Assembly (NCBI GenBank): GCA_001829155.1
Contig: MIAO01000081.1
Span: forward strand, 1 to 49,351
Source of the DNA: Spirochaetes bacterium GWB1_36_13
GTDB lineage: Bacteria > Spirochaetota > GWB1-36-13
DNA: 49,351 nt
Direction of reading: 5' to 3'
Positions 29,441 to 39,155 of the stretch are shown one piece after another. Position 1 is the stretch's first letter. Each line of letters begins with the position of its first letter. The position numbers were made by a program, and so were the translations under genes. Under the pieces are notes generated by a model. It saw nothing but the letters and a program-made list of their open reading frames with translations, was not told where the DNA came from and made no database searches.

Positions 29441-30783
29441 TGAACCTCATTCTGATTCAGCCGCCCATAGAAGATTTTTATTATACTCCCGTACGCCGTC
29501 AGCCGCTTGGATTATTATATCTTGCAGGAATAGCCAAATCAAAAAATTGGGAAACACTGCTTATCAATGCCCATTCTCCTAAAAAAAGCGTTCTTGCTCT
29601 TCCTGATTCATTTTCCTACTTGACTCCTTATATTGAAAATCATACCTTTCCTTTTAAAAATTATTACCACTGGGGCGCTTCCTGGCAGGAAATTGAAAAG
29701 CAGATACGCGAAAATAAGGGAGAATTGTTTGCAATTTCTTCACTTTTCACGCCCTATTATCAAGAATCTGAAACAGTGATTCGTTTGATCCAAAAATACC
29801 ATCCCGAAGCCTTGATTGCAGCGGGAGGCTCGCATGCTACTCTTTTTCCTGATTATTATCTGGATACCCTCAAAGTGAATTTTGTGATAGCAGGAGAAGG
29901 AGAAAAAGCATTTTCCTGTTTACTGGATTTTATCCAGACTGGAAAAAAGGAATTTCTTTTTTATGCCCCCAATCTTTTTTTCAAAGAAAAAAGAGGATAT
30001 GGGGAGCTTTTTCCTGAAGAAAATTTAGACCTGCTTCCTTTTCCACAAAGAGATTTGCTGAAAGAACGGGATTTGTTTTTTTACCGTAAGAAAGGGGTTT
30101 CTCTGATAGCCGGCAGGGGATGTCCGAATCAATGCAGCTTCTGTTCCAGCAGGAAAGTCTTTGGAAATCAATATCGGGTCCGAAGTATTGATAATATCAT
30201 GAAGGAAATCGATGAATGTGTTGTGAAGTATCAGGCTCATTTTTTTAATTTTGAGGATGATAATCTTTTTCATAATCATAGCTTTGCCATTGATTTTTTA
30301 AAAATTTTGATAAAATATCAGAAAGAAAAAAACATGACTTTTGATTTTACCGCAATGAACGGAATCTCAGCTGAAACTTTAGATGAAGAGATTTTGACTC
30401 TGATGAAAAAAGCAGGGTTTCAGGAACTCAATCTGGCTTTGGTTACGGCATCTTTGAAAACGCAAAATCAATTAAAAAGACCTTTTGATTCATCTCATTT
30501 TCAAATAATTGTCCAACAGGCGCAAAAAATCGGATTTAATTTAAGAACTTATTTTATCTTAGGACTCCCAAATCAGACCAAGGAAGAAATCCAATTGACT
30601 GATTCATTTTTAAAAAAATTGAATTTAAAAGCGATTCCTTCGGTTTATTACGATATTTTTGAAAACAATCCTGAAAAATGGAAGATTCAGAGATCTTCAG
30701 GTTTTGCAAACGAGACAAAGTATTTATCGAGAAAAGATTTGATTGTTTTTTTTAATTTATTTGTAAAAGAATTTGTTCATTGA
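29440..30783 (+). CDS. B12-binding-domain radical SAM protein
   Basis: 447 residues. The N-terminal part (1-165) has the B12-binding Rossmann-like layout of this family (LILIQPPIE, LGLLYLAGIAK, AAGGSHATLFPD, NFVIAGEGEKAF) but no DxHxxG cobalamin motif. The radical SAM core has Cys228, Cys232 and Cys235 in GRGCPNQCSFCSS, which hold the [4Fe-4S] cluster. The rest fits the TIM-barrel (FFNFEDDNLFH, LILGLPNQTKEEIQL-type). These enzymes do methylations, thiolations or ring chemistry; substrate is unknown. The start codon follows the repeat element directly and has no visible ribosome-binding site, so the true start could lie a little downstream, or the native leader was replaced by the repeat. Confidence 0.85.
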   Translation: MNLILIQPPIEDFYYTPVRRQPLGLLYLAGIAKSKNWETLLINAHSPKKSVLALPDSFSYLTPYIENHTFPFKNYYHWGASWQEIEKQIRENKGELFAISSLFTPYYQESETVIRLIQKYHPEALIAAGGSHATLFPDYYLDTLKVNFVIAGEGEKAFSCLLDFIQTGKKEFLFYAPNLFFKEKRGYGELFPEENLDLLPFPQRDLLKERDLFFYRKKGVSLIAGRGCPNQCSFCSSRKVFGNQYRVRSIDNIMKEIDECVVKYQAHFFNFEDDNLFHNHSFAIDFLKILIKYQKEKNMTFDFTAMNGISAETLDEEILTLMKKAGFQELNLALVTASLKTQNQLKRPFDSSHFQIIVQQAQKIGFNLRTYFILGLPNQTKEEIQLTDSFLKKLNLKAIPSVYYDIFENNPEKWKIQRSSGFANETKYLSRKDLIVFFNLFVKEFVH

Positions 30784-30824
30784 GTGCCATCGAACAGACA
30801 CTGAGCGAAGCCGAAGTGTCCGAG
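30784..30824. repeat. Palindromic GAGC-AGCCGAA-type repeat
   Basis: Contains gacactgagcgaagccgaag and the complementary tgtccg/cagaca pair, directly after the radical SAM stop. Related to 6763-6826 and 10768-10828. May act as a weak terminator-like hairpin. Confidence 0.4.
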
Positions 30825-30939
30825 TTAATTTCAATAATAATCGATAGCCTGACTCAAGAATGTTTTACTCTTGATCCTGATTTGCTTATATTTTCTTTAA
30901 TAGGTCTTTTCAAAGAATAATAATTCTGAATTTGGAGGC

Positions 30940-33267
30940 ATGATGACAATCCGAAAAAAAATGATGTTCAATTCAATCGGAGCGTTTACTTTGATTCTTT
31001 TTATTTTAGCTTTTACTCTTTTTATTGTCATTAAAAAAAATATCAACGAGAAAATTAAATCGGATTTGGAATCTATTGCAAATACGAGTTTAAATATGCT
31101 GGATTCTTCTTTAACCGACTCTGTGCAAAATTATTTAAGAGGGATTGCTGAAAAAAATAGACAGCTTGCTGAATACTATTATGCGCTTTTTCAAAGCGGG
31201 AAAATGAAGGAAGAAGAAGCTTATCAAAAATTCAGGGAGATTCTTCTCAATCCGGTGTATGGAAAAATCGGAGAAACAGGATATCTTGCCGGGGTAGGGA
31301 CAGACGGGGTCTTAAAAATACATCCTAAATCAGAGGGTGTCAATGCGCTTAAGTTTGATTTTATGAAACAAGCCGTATCGATGAAAAATGGTTTTTTGGA
31401 ATATGACTGGAAAAACAACGGAGAAGCGATTTCCCGGAAAAAAGCGGGCTATCTTGCCTATTTCGAGCCTTGGGATATCATGGTTTGGGCATCCTCCTAT
31501 AAAAATGAGTTTGTATCATTGATTGATAGGGACAATATCAGAAAAAATCTTTTGGCTATCAAAGTGGGTAAAACGGGGTATCCCTATGTTTTTGATTCTA
31601 AAGGAACCGTGATATTTCATCCGGAACTGGAAGGAAAAAATATAATCAATATTCAGGATGCAGAGGGAAATTGGATTGTTCAGAAAATGATTTCGGACAA
31701 AAACGGGAGCATTCAGTATTTGTGGAAAGAGAGTGATTCAAAAATAAGGGAAAAATACGCTTATTTTCATTATCTTCCTGAAATGGATTGGTATGTTGTT
31801 ATTTCTTCTTATAAAGATGAATTTTTTGATATTGTTGAAGTGGTTCAAAAAGTAATTTTCATTTCATTTTTTGTGAGTCTGATGCTGCTGATCCTGATTG
31901 TGTATTTCAGCACTAAATCACTCAAAGGATTGATCAATCAATTTCAGGAAGTACTGATAAAAGCATCAAAAGGGTTTTTAAATGAAAGATTTAATCTTCC
32001 GAGTGTCAAATGCAGTGATATCATGAAGTGCAGTCATTCTGAATGCAATGAATATGTAAAAGATAAAAATATCTGCTTTATCAATGCGGGATCCTATGCG
32101 CCTGACTTCGGAAAAGAAATCCAATGCCCGAGAATCATCCAAGGGGTTTATAAAGACTGTAAAGAGTGCAAGGTCTATAAAAAAATCTGTAAGAATGAAA
32201 TTTATATGATTGCGGCCTGGTTTAATAAATTTATGGCTTTAATGTCTTCCAGTATTCAAGGACTGAAAAAGAACTTGGTACAGCTTTCTTCTCATTCCCA
32301 GACCTTGTTTTCCCATGCTCAGGAAAATGCCGCCAGTATTGAGGAAATATCGGTTTCTGCCAATTCAGTAGTCAACAAAGCGGTGGTACAAAAAGACGAT
32401 ACGGCGGAAAATAAATCAAATATTCAAAAAATTTATGAAACAATTCACCAGCTTTTTGAAAAAACAGAGAAAACAAAAGATGAAATATCGAATTCGACTT
32501 CCGCTATTGAACAGATGGCTGCCAATATTTCCAGTGCGGCCGGGATGTCAGTCAATGCGGATCAAGCGTCTGCGCATCTTCTTTCTGTATCGGAAGAAGG
32601 CAGTTCCTTAATCCATAAATTATCCGATTCAATTCAGGAAGTAGCGCATAACTCTGAAAAAATTACCGAGATGGTTCAGCTGATTATGGATATTTCAGAG
32701 CAGACCAATCTTTTGGCGATGAATGCTGCGATTGAGGCTGCCCATGCCGGGGATTATGGAAAAGGCTTTGCTGTGGTAGCTGAGGAAATCAGAAAACTCG
32801 CGGATAAAAGCGCTGGCAGCGCAAAAGAAATTCAGGGAGTCGTGAAATCAATTTCTCAAAGCATTCAAAATAATTTAAATCATTCAGATAAGACAAAAGC
32901 AGGGTTTGTTCTCCTTAAAAAAGAGGCGGAAAAGCTCAGACAGATCAATAAAGAAATAGCTTCCAGCATGGAAGAGCAAAATACGGCTAATCAAGAGGTT
33001 TTGAAATCTTCTTCAAACATCAATGATTTAGTTCAGAATATGCTTTCTGATTTTGAAAGTGAAAAAAATCTGATCCAATTGGTTGAAAGCAAGGGCGGTG
33101 ATCTGTATTTGATGAGTGAAGATATTACAGTAGCGATTGAAGAAGAAGAAAAAGCTTTGGAAGGGATGGCTTTGTCTCTTGAAGAATTGTCTAAAATAGC
33201 CAATGACTTGAAACAAATAGTGGATGAAACAGATGCAAATTTTAAATTTTTTAAAATTGAAGAGTAG
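30940..33267 (+). CDS. Methyl-accepting chemotaxis protein with dCache sensor and cysteine-rich linker
   Basis: 775 residues. A first membrane segment (about 11-32) leads to an outward double-Cache sensor (35-300) with two similar cores, [19 protein letters not shown] and [19 protein letters not shown]. The second segment is at about 302-324. Residues 355-420 hold eight Cys (358, 364, 369, 379, 396, 407, 410, 417), e.g. KCSHSEC and [11 protein letters not shown], where a HAMP would be. The signalling hairpin has the conserved tip [35 protein letters not shown]. No C-terminal receptor-methylation pentapeptide is seen. Family knowledge: it should control CheA and flagellar motors. GGAGGC precedes the tandem ATGATG, so either ATG may be used. 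Confidence 0.92.
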   Translation: MMTIRKKMMFNSIGAFTLILFILAFTLFIVIKKNINEKIKSDLESIANTSLNMLDSSLTDSVQNYLRGIAEKNRQLAEYYYALFQSGKMKEEEAYQKFREILLNPVYGKIGETGYLAGVGTDGVLKIHPKSEGVNALKFDFMKQAVSMKNGFLEYDWKNNGEAISRKKAGYLAYFEPWDIMVWASSYKNEFVSLIDRDNIRKNLLAIKVGKTGYPYVFDSKGTVIFHPELEGKNIINIQDAEGNWIVQKMISDKNGSIQYLWKESDSKIREKYAYFHYLPEMDWYVVISSYKDEFFDIVEVVQKVIFISFFVSLMLLILIVYFSTKSLKGLINQFQEVLIKASKGFLNERFNLPSVKCSDIMKCSHSECNEYVKDKNICFINAGSYAPDFGKEIQCPRIIQGVYKDCKECKVYKKICKNEIYMIAAWFNKFMALMSSSIQGLKKNLVQLSSHSQTLFSHAQENAASIEEISVSANSVVNKAVVQKDDTAENKSNIQKIYETIHQLFEKTEKTKDEISNSTSAIEQMAANISSAAGMSVNADQASAHLLSVSEEGSSLIHKLSDSIQEVAHNSEKITEMVQLIMDISEQTNLLAMNAAIEAAHAGDYGKGFAVVAEEIRKLADKSAGSAKEIQGVVKSISQSIQNNLNHSDKTKAGFVLLKKEAEKLRQINKEIASSMEEQNTANQEVLKSSSNINDLVQNMLSDFESEKNLIQLVESKGGDLYLMSEDITVAIEEEEKALEGMALSLEELSKIANDLKQIVDETDANFKFFKIEE

Positions 33268-33269
33268 GT

Positions 33270-33743
33270 TTATTCATCTTCTACAGAAAAATGTTCCCAG
33301 AAATTGAGCAGGTCAGAAATTTCTTTATGGAGACGGCTTAAAATTTCTTTGTTGATTTTTCTGTAGAAACTCTCTTCCATCTGTTTTTTTGAAGCAATAG
33401 AATCTAAATTGGAATGACTGACAGACTTTTCGATAGGACTCATTTCTTTTAATTTAAGATTTTCTTCATTTTTGACAATATTTCTCGGTTCTTTTTTTTC
33501 TTTTTCAAGTTCCTGAATAGCGCCTTTAATTGTATATCCATCGTTATAAAGCATTTTTTTTATTTTTTGAAGGATTTTGATTTCGTCTATGCCATAAACT
33601 CTTCTTCCGCTTTTTTCATTTCTTTGAGGTGCCAAAACTGAAAACATCTGTTCCCAGTAACGGATCGTGTATTCCTTGACATTGAGAAGATCGCTGACTT
33701 CGCCAATCGAATAGTATTTTTTATCTTTTTCGTCTGCGTGCAT
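33270..33743 (-). CDS. MerR-family transcriptional regulator
   Basis: 157 residues from the ATG at 33743, which has GGAGGG 8 bases upstream. An upstream GTG at 33758 overlaps that ribosome-binding site and is less likely. The winged helix-turn-helix reads YSIGEVSDLLNVKEYTIRYWEQ and RRVYGIDEIKILQKIKKMLY, with the family's GRRVY-type wing. The rest is a coiled coil (IQELEKEKKE) and an acidic C-terminus; no Cys cluster for metal sensing is present. It follows rnfE by about 25 bp on the same strand, so it may regulate the Rnf genes or be carried with them. The target is unknown. Confidence 0.88.
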   Translation of the reverse strand: MHADEKDKKYYSIGEVSDLLNVKEYTIRYWEQMFSVLAPQRNEKSGRRVYGIDEIKILQKIKKMLYNDGYTIKGAIQELEKEKKEPRNIVKNEENLKLKEMSPIEKSVSHSNLDSIASKKQMEESFYRKINKEILSRLHKEISDLLNFWEHFSVEDE

Positions 33744-33767
33744 TAGGAAACCCTCCACAGGCAGTGC

Positions 33768-34490
33768 TTAAGAATGGTGTTCATTGTGATGATCGTCGGT
33801 TTTATTTCTTCTGGCATTGATTTTTTCAAGCCTGGCTTTTGTTTCTCTTTGAATATAATTCATAGCTCCCATCAAAAGCCCTAAAAGAATAAATCCTCCC
33901 GGAGGAAGTAAAAAAATAAGAATCGGAGCTTTTGCTCCCTTTGCATCGGTAAATCCAAGAAGACTGAAGGAATCCTGAAGGTCATAAATTTTTCCAAAAT
34001 CGGCGATCTGCAAAGTGATTTTCCCGGCTCCGATGACTTCCCTGACAAGGGCGATAAAGGTTAAAACAAGCGTAAACCCTATTCCCATTCCAAGCGCGTC
34101 CAAAATAGAACGGCCCAAAGAATTTTTAGAGGCAAAGGCTTCTGCCCTTCCCAGGATAATACAATTGACCACAATGAGGGGCAGAAAGATTCCCAGGGCT
34201 TTATTAATATCGGGTGAATAAGCGGTCAGAAAGTTTCGGATCAGGGTGACAAAAGTAGCAATAATGACAATATAGGAAGGTATCCTGATATTGGCAGGAA
34301 TAATATTTTTCAAAAGAGAAATAATAATATTTGAACCGAGTAAAACAAAAGTTACAGCCAGCCCCATGGTAATTCCGTTGATGGTCTGGGTGGTTACTGC
34401 CAGAGTAGGGCAAAGTCCAAGCATGCTGACCAGAATGGGATTTTCCCGGTAGAGACCTTTGATAAAATCATGCCATCTGCTTTTTTCCAT
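33768..34490 (-). CDS. rnfE: Rnf electron-transport complex subunit E
   Basis: 240 residues with six hydrophobic segments. Signatures: NPILVSMLGLCPTLAVTTQTING, NILMGRAEAF-type ILGRAEAFASKNSLGRSILDALGMGIGFTL, and a PPGGFILLGLLMG end. RnfE and RnfA are homologous membrane subunits; order after rnfG and the LCPTLAVT motif identify this as RnfE. The complex moves electrons between ferredoxin and NAD with ion transport. The ATG follows a GAGGAGAAATAA. The C-terminal tail is rich in His and Asp (NKTDDHHNEHHS), which is unusual. rnfA should be next but is replaced by the MerR gene. Confidence 0.9.
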   Translation of the reverse strand: MEKSRWHDFIKGLYRENPILVSMLGLCPTLAVTTQTINGITMGLAVTFVLLGSNIIISLLKNIIPANIRIPSYIVIIATFVTLIRNFLTAYSPDINKALGIFLPLIVVNCIILGRAEAFASKNSLGRSILDALGMGIGFTLVLTFIALVREVIGAGKITLQIADFGKIYDLQDSFSLLGFTDAKGAKAPILIFLLPPGGFILLGLLMGAMNYIQRETKARLEKINARRNKTDDHHNEHHS

Positions 34491-34521
34491 TTATTTCTCC
34501 TCTTATATGCGGCGGGGGTTT

Positions 34522-35112
34522 CTAGTTTATTTCTTCGAAATATATTGCGTGAGTTTTTATAAACTTCTGCCGGAGCACATTTTTGTGCCAGCCTTGATAG
34601 TTATCGCCTGTTTTACCGATTGCGTGAACTGTGGCCATAGAAGTAATGGTAGCTCCGGAAATTGCGTCAATTTTCAGTTTTTTCTGAAAATCTTTTTTAG
34701 AAGCAGGGAGTTCTTTTGATAAAGCTTTTACACCTTTAAAAGCCTTTCTAAACCAATCATCATTTGCCTGGCTTCCAAGACCCGGTGTTTCCGAGTGTCC
34801 GTCCAGCATTATAAAATCGATAATTTTCCAATTAATATCGACAGCAACCATAAAACGGATATTTCCTCCGTAGCCGTTGCTGTCTTCTGCAAAATAGATG
34901 TATCCTATTGTTTTCTTTTTTGAGTTTTTGGCAAGAATAAAATCGTCTTCAATCTTTTCAAATGAAAGTGCATCAGGGAAAAATTTTTTTTGAATTTTCA
35001 ATTCTTCGTTTTGTTTCGTTACCGCTCTTTTTTCAAATAAAAGAAATTCGAAACCGCTGATGAGTAATGCTGAAACAACTGTAATTACTGCCAAAACGAT
35101 GCTTTTATTCAT
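34522..35112 (-). CDS. rnfG: Rnf electron-transport complex subunit G
   Basis: 196 residues from the ATG at 35112 (MNKSIVL), which overlaps the rnfD stop by 8 bp (ATGAATAA) and has GGATGG upstream. One N-terminal membrane anchor is followed by a periplasmic FMN-binding domain. The flavinylation motif is DAISGATITSMATVHA, with the Thr that carries covalent FMN, and LDGHSETPGLGSQAND holds the conserved GxG region. RnfG passes electrons within the Rnf pump. Size is normal. Confidence 0.9.
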   Translation of the reverse strand: MNKSIVLAVITVVSALLISGFEFLLFEKRAVTKQNEELKIQKKFFPDALSFEKIEDDFILAKNSKKKTIGYIYFAEDSNGYGGNIRFMVAVDINWKIIDFIMLDGHSETPGLGSQANDDWFRKAFKGVKALSKELPASKKDFQKKLKIDAISGATITSMATVHAIGKTGDNYQGWHKNVLRQKFIKTHAIYFEEIN

Positions 35113-36427
35113 TGTTTTTCCATCCATATATTTTTGGTTTACTCATTTTATCAATGAAAGGAACTAAGAGCTCCATCAAAAGAATTGCGAACATAACGCC
35201 TTCCGGGTATCCCCCGAAAATCCGGATAATAAAAGTCAGAAACCCAATACCGAAAGACATAATGATTTGCCCTTTCAAAGTCAAAGGAGTGGTAATCATA
35301 TCGGTTGCCATATAAAAAGCTCCCAAAATCAGCCCTCCGCTTAAAACATGCAGATAAGCGAATAAAAAAGCGTTTTTTACTGCCCCGTATTCAGGAACCA
35401 GAATCAGGTTTTTGGAAAGGGCGTATAAAAAAGTCAAGGCAGCTACGCTTCCTATAAAAACAGCTGGAATGTGCCAGTAAATATACCTTCTTTTGAGAAG
35501 CCAGAGACCTCCCAGAAAAATAAATAAAACAGAAACTTCCCCGATACTTCCCCCTGCTTTTCCAAGAAAAAGATCTTTTGTATAGCTTTTATAATAAAGA
35601 AGAGAAGCGGAAGATTTTTCTTTTTTTGAAATATTTAAAATCTGTTTTAAAGTTTCTTTCTCATTGGAAGAAAGATCTTTTTTCAGCTGATATTCAGTTT
35701 GACTCGAATCAAGCTGATAGAGATTTAAAAGAGCAGTCTGGTTATTTTTATCCTGATTGTCCAGAATTTCACTCTCAAAAAGACTTTTTGGAAAGCTGGC
35801 CGGAATGCCGTCTATTACTGAATCATCACTGGTCATATCTTTGTAATCAGGTATGGGAGAAGAAATTTTCCCTGAAATATAGTTTTTCAACATTCCGAGA
35901 GGAGTGGCGGAAGAAATCGCTTCTAAAGTAATCGCTGATTTTTCATTGTCTTTATAATAAAAACTCTGATCGGCCTGAGGAATAAAAAAAGCAGTAGAGG
36001 TCATCGCTCCTACCCAGGCAAACATGACAAAGACCCGGCCTGCAAGAGCGGGATTCATAATATTAAATCCGATTCCGCCGAAAAGCTGTTTTACAATTCC
36101 AATTGCAAAAAAAGATCCTGTAATCGGAACATACAAAGGCACATAAGGGGGAAGGGTAAAAGCAAGAAGAATTCCTGTTACCGCAGCGCTGCCGTCTCCG
36201 ATCAGTTTCCATGAGTTTTTTCTCCAGACAGAAAAAACAGCTTCTGTGATAAGACAGGTGAAAACAGAAGCAAGAATGACATTTAATGCCGGCAAACCGA
36301 AATAAAACACCCCCCACGCAGCAGCGGGAAGAAGGCTGATAAAGACAATCCACATAATCTTTGAGACAGAGTCGTAATGATGAATATGAGGAGATGGGTC
36401 AACAAAAAGTTTATTTTTCTTTTCCAT
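35105..36427 (-). CDS. rnfD: Rnf electron-transport complex subunit D with large periplasmic insert
   Basis: 440 residues from the ATG at 36427, overlapping rnfC by 17 bp. Conserved parts are DPSPHIHHYDSVSKIMW, LFGGIGFNIMNPALAGRVFV, and the covalent-FMN motif ISSATPLGML, where the Thr is flavinylated in known RnfD. Family members have about 320-350 residues. The excess is one polar insert between that motif and LFLGKAGGSIGEVS, about 104 residues (roughly 182-285), rich in Asn, Lys and Ser. The insert is in the outside loop that holds the flavin. The frame is intact and membrane segments follow normally, so this is a genuine expansion. Confidence 0.9.
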   Translation of the reverse strand: MEKKNKLFVDPSPHIHHYDSVSKIMWIVFISLLPAAAWGVFYFGLPALNVILASVFTCLITEAVFSVWRKNSWKLIGDGSAAVTGILLAFTLPPYVPLYVPITGSFFAIGIVKQLFGGIGFNIMNPALAGRVFVMFAWVGAMTSTAFFIPQADQSFYYKDNEKSAITLEAISSATPLGMLKNYISGKISSPIPDYKDMTSDDSVIDGIPASFPKSLFESEILDNQDKNNQTALLNLYQLDSSQTEYQLKKDLSSNEKETLKQILNISKKEKSSASLLYYKSYTKDLFLGKAGGSIGEVSVLFIFLGGLWLLKRRYIYWHIPAVFIGSVAALTFLYALSKNLILVPEYGAVKNAFLFAYLHVLSGGLILGAFYMATDMITTPLTLKGQIIMSFGIGFLTFIIRIFGGYPEGVMFAILLMELLVPFIDKMSKPKIYGWKNNE

Positions 36428-37769
36428 ATTCAAATCCTTTAACTCTTGGTATCTTGTTGAGAGAGAGAGAAATATTTCTTTTTAAATTCAGTTTGGCAGA
36501 TTTAAAGTAATTCACCAGCTGAATTTTAGAAGGGCAGATAAAGCTGCACGCTCCGCATTCAATACAGTCTTTTAAACCTATTTTTTCAGCGCTCTGCAGA
36601 TCATTGATGCTGATATTATTGTACATAATATTCGGAAATAAACCTACCGGGCAAGCCTGCATGCATCTTCCGCAGCGGATGCAGGGTTTTTCTTTCTTAA
36701 ACTTGATTTCTTCTTTCGAAAAAACAACGATTCCGGAAGTTCCTTTTGTGATGGGAGTATCATCTGTCAGCTGGGAGTAGCCCATCATCGGACCTCCGGA
36801 AATAATTTTTGCCGGATTGATAAAAAGCTGGCAGTCATGAAGAAGGTCGTGAATCAAGGTACCGATTCTGACTTTGTAGTTACCAGGCCATTTTACAATC
36901 TGACCGCTGACTGTGACAAGTCTTTCATAAAGAGGTTTTTCAAAAAGAATCGCTTCGTAAATAGCATAAATAGTAGAAATATTGGCAACCACTACCCCCA
37001 CTTGAAAAGGGAGAGCTCCGCTTGGAACCTCTACTTTTAAAACCGCTTCAATGAGCTGTTTTTCTCCGCCCTGAGGATAACGGGTGCGTAAAGGGACCAC
37101 TTCGTATTCATTGGCGGAATTTTTCTCAAGCATTTCAATTGCTTCAATTTTATTATCTTCAACGCCGATAAAAATTTTTTTAGGGTTTAGAATTTTTTTC
37201 AGGATTCGAATCCCTTCCCGAAGTTCAACAGCTTTTTCAGACATTAAACGGTCGTCAACGGTCAGAAACGGTTCGCATTCCGCCCCGTTGATCAGAAGCG
37301 TTTCAATCGGTACAGGGGGTTTGTATTTCATATGAGCCGGAAATGTCGCGCCGCCCATCCCCACGATTCCCGCATTTTTAATTCTTTCCAAAAGTTCATC
37401 TTTTGAAAAAAGATCCCATTTTGAGTTTTTAATTTCCCAATATTTAATATTTCCTTTAAATTCAATTTCAATATATCTGCTTTTTTGGGCATTAGGATTG
37501 TAGATGTCTCCTATTCCAATTACTTTTCCGGGAATGGAGGAATGGATATTGGCAGAAAAATCTCCGTCCATTTTCCCGATCAGAGTTCCTTCTTTTACTT
37601 CGTCGCCGATTTGAACAACTGGTATTGCCGGTTTCCCAATATGCTGCTGGAGGGGAATCTTAACTCTTTTAGGTACAGGAGCGTTGATAATTTTTTTATG
37701 CTCTGTGGTTTCTTTATGTTCAGGGAGTTTTACTCCGCCCCTTTTAAATCCCTTTTTGAGTAGGTTCAT
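36411..37769 (-). CDS. rnfC: Rnf electron-transport complex subunit C
   Basis: 452 residues from the ATG at 37769 (MNLLKKGFKRGGVKLPEH). An in-frame TTG 39 bases upstream is rejected because the conserved N-terminus starts here. It has the barrel-sandwich segment GKPAIPVVQIGDEVKEGTLIG, the NADH/FMN-binding region IKNAGIVGMGGATFPAHMKY, NGAECEPFLTVDDRLM, and two [4Fe-4S] sites CIRCGRCMQACPVG and CIECGACSFICPS. RnfC is the NADH-binding subunit. It is first in the rnfCDGE order. A 186-bp leader separates it from lspA, where its promoter should lie. Confidence 0.92.
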   Translation of the reverse strand: MNLLKKGFKRGGVKLPEHKETTEHKKIINAPVPKRVKIPLQQHIGKPAIPVVQIGDEVKEGTLIGKMDGDFSANIHSSIPGKVIGIGDIYNPNAQKSRYIEIEFKGNIKYWEIKNSKWDLFSKDELLERIKNAGIVGMGGATFPAHMKYKPPVPIETLLINGAECEPFLTVDDRLMSEKAVELREGIRILKKILNPKKIFIGVEDNKIEAIEMLEKNSANEYEVVPLRTRYPQGGEKQLIEAVLKVEVPSGALPFQVGVVVANISTIYAIYEAILFEKPLYERLVTVSGQIVKWPGNYKVRIGTLIHDLLHDCQLFINPAKIISGGPMMGYSQLTDDTPITKGTSGIVVFSKEEIKFKKEKPCIRCGRCMQACPVGLFPNIMYNNISINDLQSAEKIGLKDCIECGACSFICPSKIQLVNYFKSAKLNLKRNISLSLNKIPRVKGFEYGKEK

Positions 37770-37955
37770 CTTTTTTCTTTTTCTCCTGCTATTCAAGATT
37801 TCCGTCAATAGGTCAGGTTTTTCCGGATAAAACAGTAATAATAACTGCCGAATTTTAAAAACCCAGATAACAAATTTAACTAATTTTTCATTGATTCTAA
37901 AGAGAGAAATAAAGGAAAATAAAATTTATCAATCTCAGGAGTTAATCCAATCTTT

Positions 37956-38459
37956 TTATCTCTTATCAGACAATTTTTTTTTGTTTTTCAATTCATTGAT
38001 CACAATAAAAAAAACCAGAATAACAATATAAACATCAGCCAGATTGAAAATACCGGTTCGTAGAGTTGTTCCGAATCCCATATTCATAAAATCAGTTACT
38101 TTTCCATAAAAAAAACGGTCAATCAGATTCCCGACAGCGCCGCTGGTCAAAAGAGTCCATATGAAACGATAGTAGGAACTGTTTTGCTTTGTCTTAAAAA
38201 CAAAAACACTAAAAATCACCACCGCAAGAATGGGGATAATCAAAAAGAAAAGAACCCAGAGCGGCTGGCTCATTTCATCTCCCATAGAAAGAAAAGCGCC
38301 TCGGTTTTGAGCGTAAAGGAGGATGAAAAAATTACCGATCAGATGAATGCTTCCTTTTCCGGCTAAAAACGAGTCGGCAAGAAGTTTTGTAACTCTGTCC
38401 AGTACAATGAGTCCAAAGGTGAGAGAAATTGCGGGCAGCATGTTTTTTATCTTATTCAA
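37956..38459 (-). CDS. lspA: Lipoprotein signal peptidase (signal peptidase II)
   Basis: 167 residues with four membrane segments. The family motifs are LDRVTKLLAD, YAQNRGAFLSMGDE (variant of NxGxAFS), GNLIDRFFYGKVTDFMN with the first catalytic Asp, and IFNLADVYIV with the second. It cleaves prolipoproteins before the lipidated Cys in the inner membrane; several lipoproteins in this window (44021, 26666) are its likely substrates. The start is a TTG at 38459, with GGGAGG nine bases upstream; an ATG six codons later is the alternative. It follows the methyltransferase gene by 3 bp. Confidence 0.93.
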   Translation of the reverse strand: MNKIKNMLPAISLTFGLIVLDRVTKLLADSFLAGKGSIHLIGNFFILLYAQNRGAFLSMGDEMSQPLWVLFFLIIPILAVVIFSVFVFKTKQNSSYYRFIWTLLTSGAVGNLIDRFFYGKVTDFMNMGFGTTLRTGIFNLADVYIVILVFFIVINELKNKKKLSDKR

Positions 38460-38462
38460 GGC

Positions 38463-39098
38463 TTATTTCCTCCCGATTGTCATAAAGATAGTGAAAGTTT
38501 TCAGGCTGCCGTCTTTTGAAGGTTTGGTTACTTCTGCGGCGGTAAAAGACTGGACAGAATGAAATCCGGCTTCCTGAAAAAGTGTTTCAAAACTTTTTCG
38601 GTCAAATCCGGAATGAAAAACGCCGGCATTGTTTTCGTGAAACTCCCCATTATCCAAATCCAGATCGGCAACAGCTAAAATTCCCGAAGGAGACATTATT
38701 CTATAAAATTCTTTCAGAACAGGGTTTATTTTTTCTATGTGATGAAAAGTCATATTGCTGATAATGATATCAAAACTTCCTTCAAGACTGTCGCCTTGCT
38801 CAATATCTTTGTGCTTTAAAAAGATATTATGAATTTTTTGATCATCAAGTTTTTTCCGGAGAATTTCAAGCATCCCTTTTGAGCTGTCAATTCCTGTAAT
38901 AGAATGAACAAAAGGTTTCAGATAAAGCGATATCAACCCTGTCCCGCATCCGAAATCCATCATCTTCATATCAGGAGTGATTGGCGCATGAGAAAGAAAT
39001 TTTTCGCTGACATCTTTTGCCAGTTTGACTCTGACCGGATTATTGTCCCAGAGAGCCGCTTCTTTATCAAAATTGCGTTTTATTGGTTTTTCTTGCAT
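38463..39098 (-). CDS. Class I SAM-dependent methyltransferase
   Basis: 211 residues. The SAM-binding motif I is MMDFGCGTGLISLYL, motif II GIDSSKGMLEIL, and later DIIISNMTFHHIEKI and GILAVADLDLD. It resembles UbiE/Cyt19-like small-molecule methyltransferases. The N-terminus FDKEAALWDNNPVRVKLAKDV is typical of this group. Substrate is unknown. It is followed after 3 bp by lspA. The gene starts 57 bp from the ddl stop. Confidence 0.88.
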   Translation of the reverse strand: MQEKPIKRNFDKEAALWDNNPVRVKLAKDVSEKFLSHAPITPDMKMMDFGCGTGLISLYLKPFVHSITGIDSSKGMLEILRKKLDDQKIHNIFLKHKDIEQGDSLEGSFDIIISNMTFHHIEKINPVLKEFYRIMSPSGILAVADLDLDNGEFHENNAGVFHSGFDRKSFETLFQEAGFHSVQSFTAAEVTKPSKDGSLKTFTIFMTIGRK

Positions 39099-39155
39099 TT
39101 AAAGTCCTTTTTATGTGTTTTTTCAGAATAAGGTTTTATAAAAACAGTTCAAAGA

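Noticed and set aside
35578-35931. A 117-codon plus-strand frame inside rnfD
   Set aside because: Antisense to the RnfD insert; the rnfD frame continues properly on both sides.
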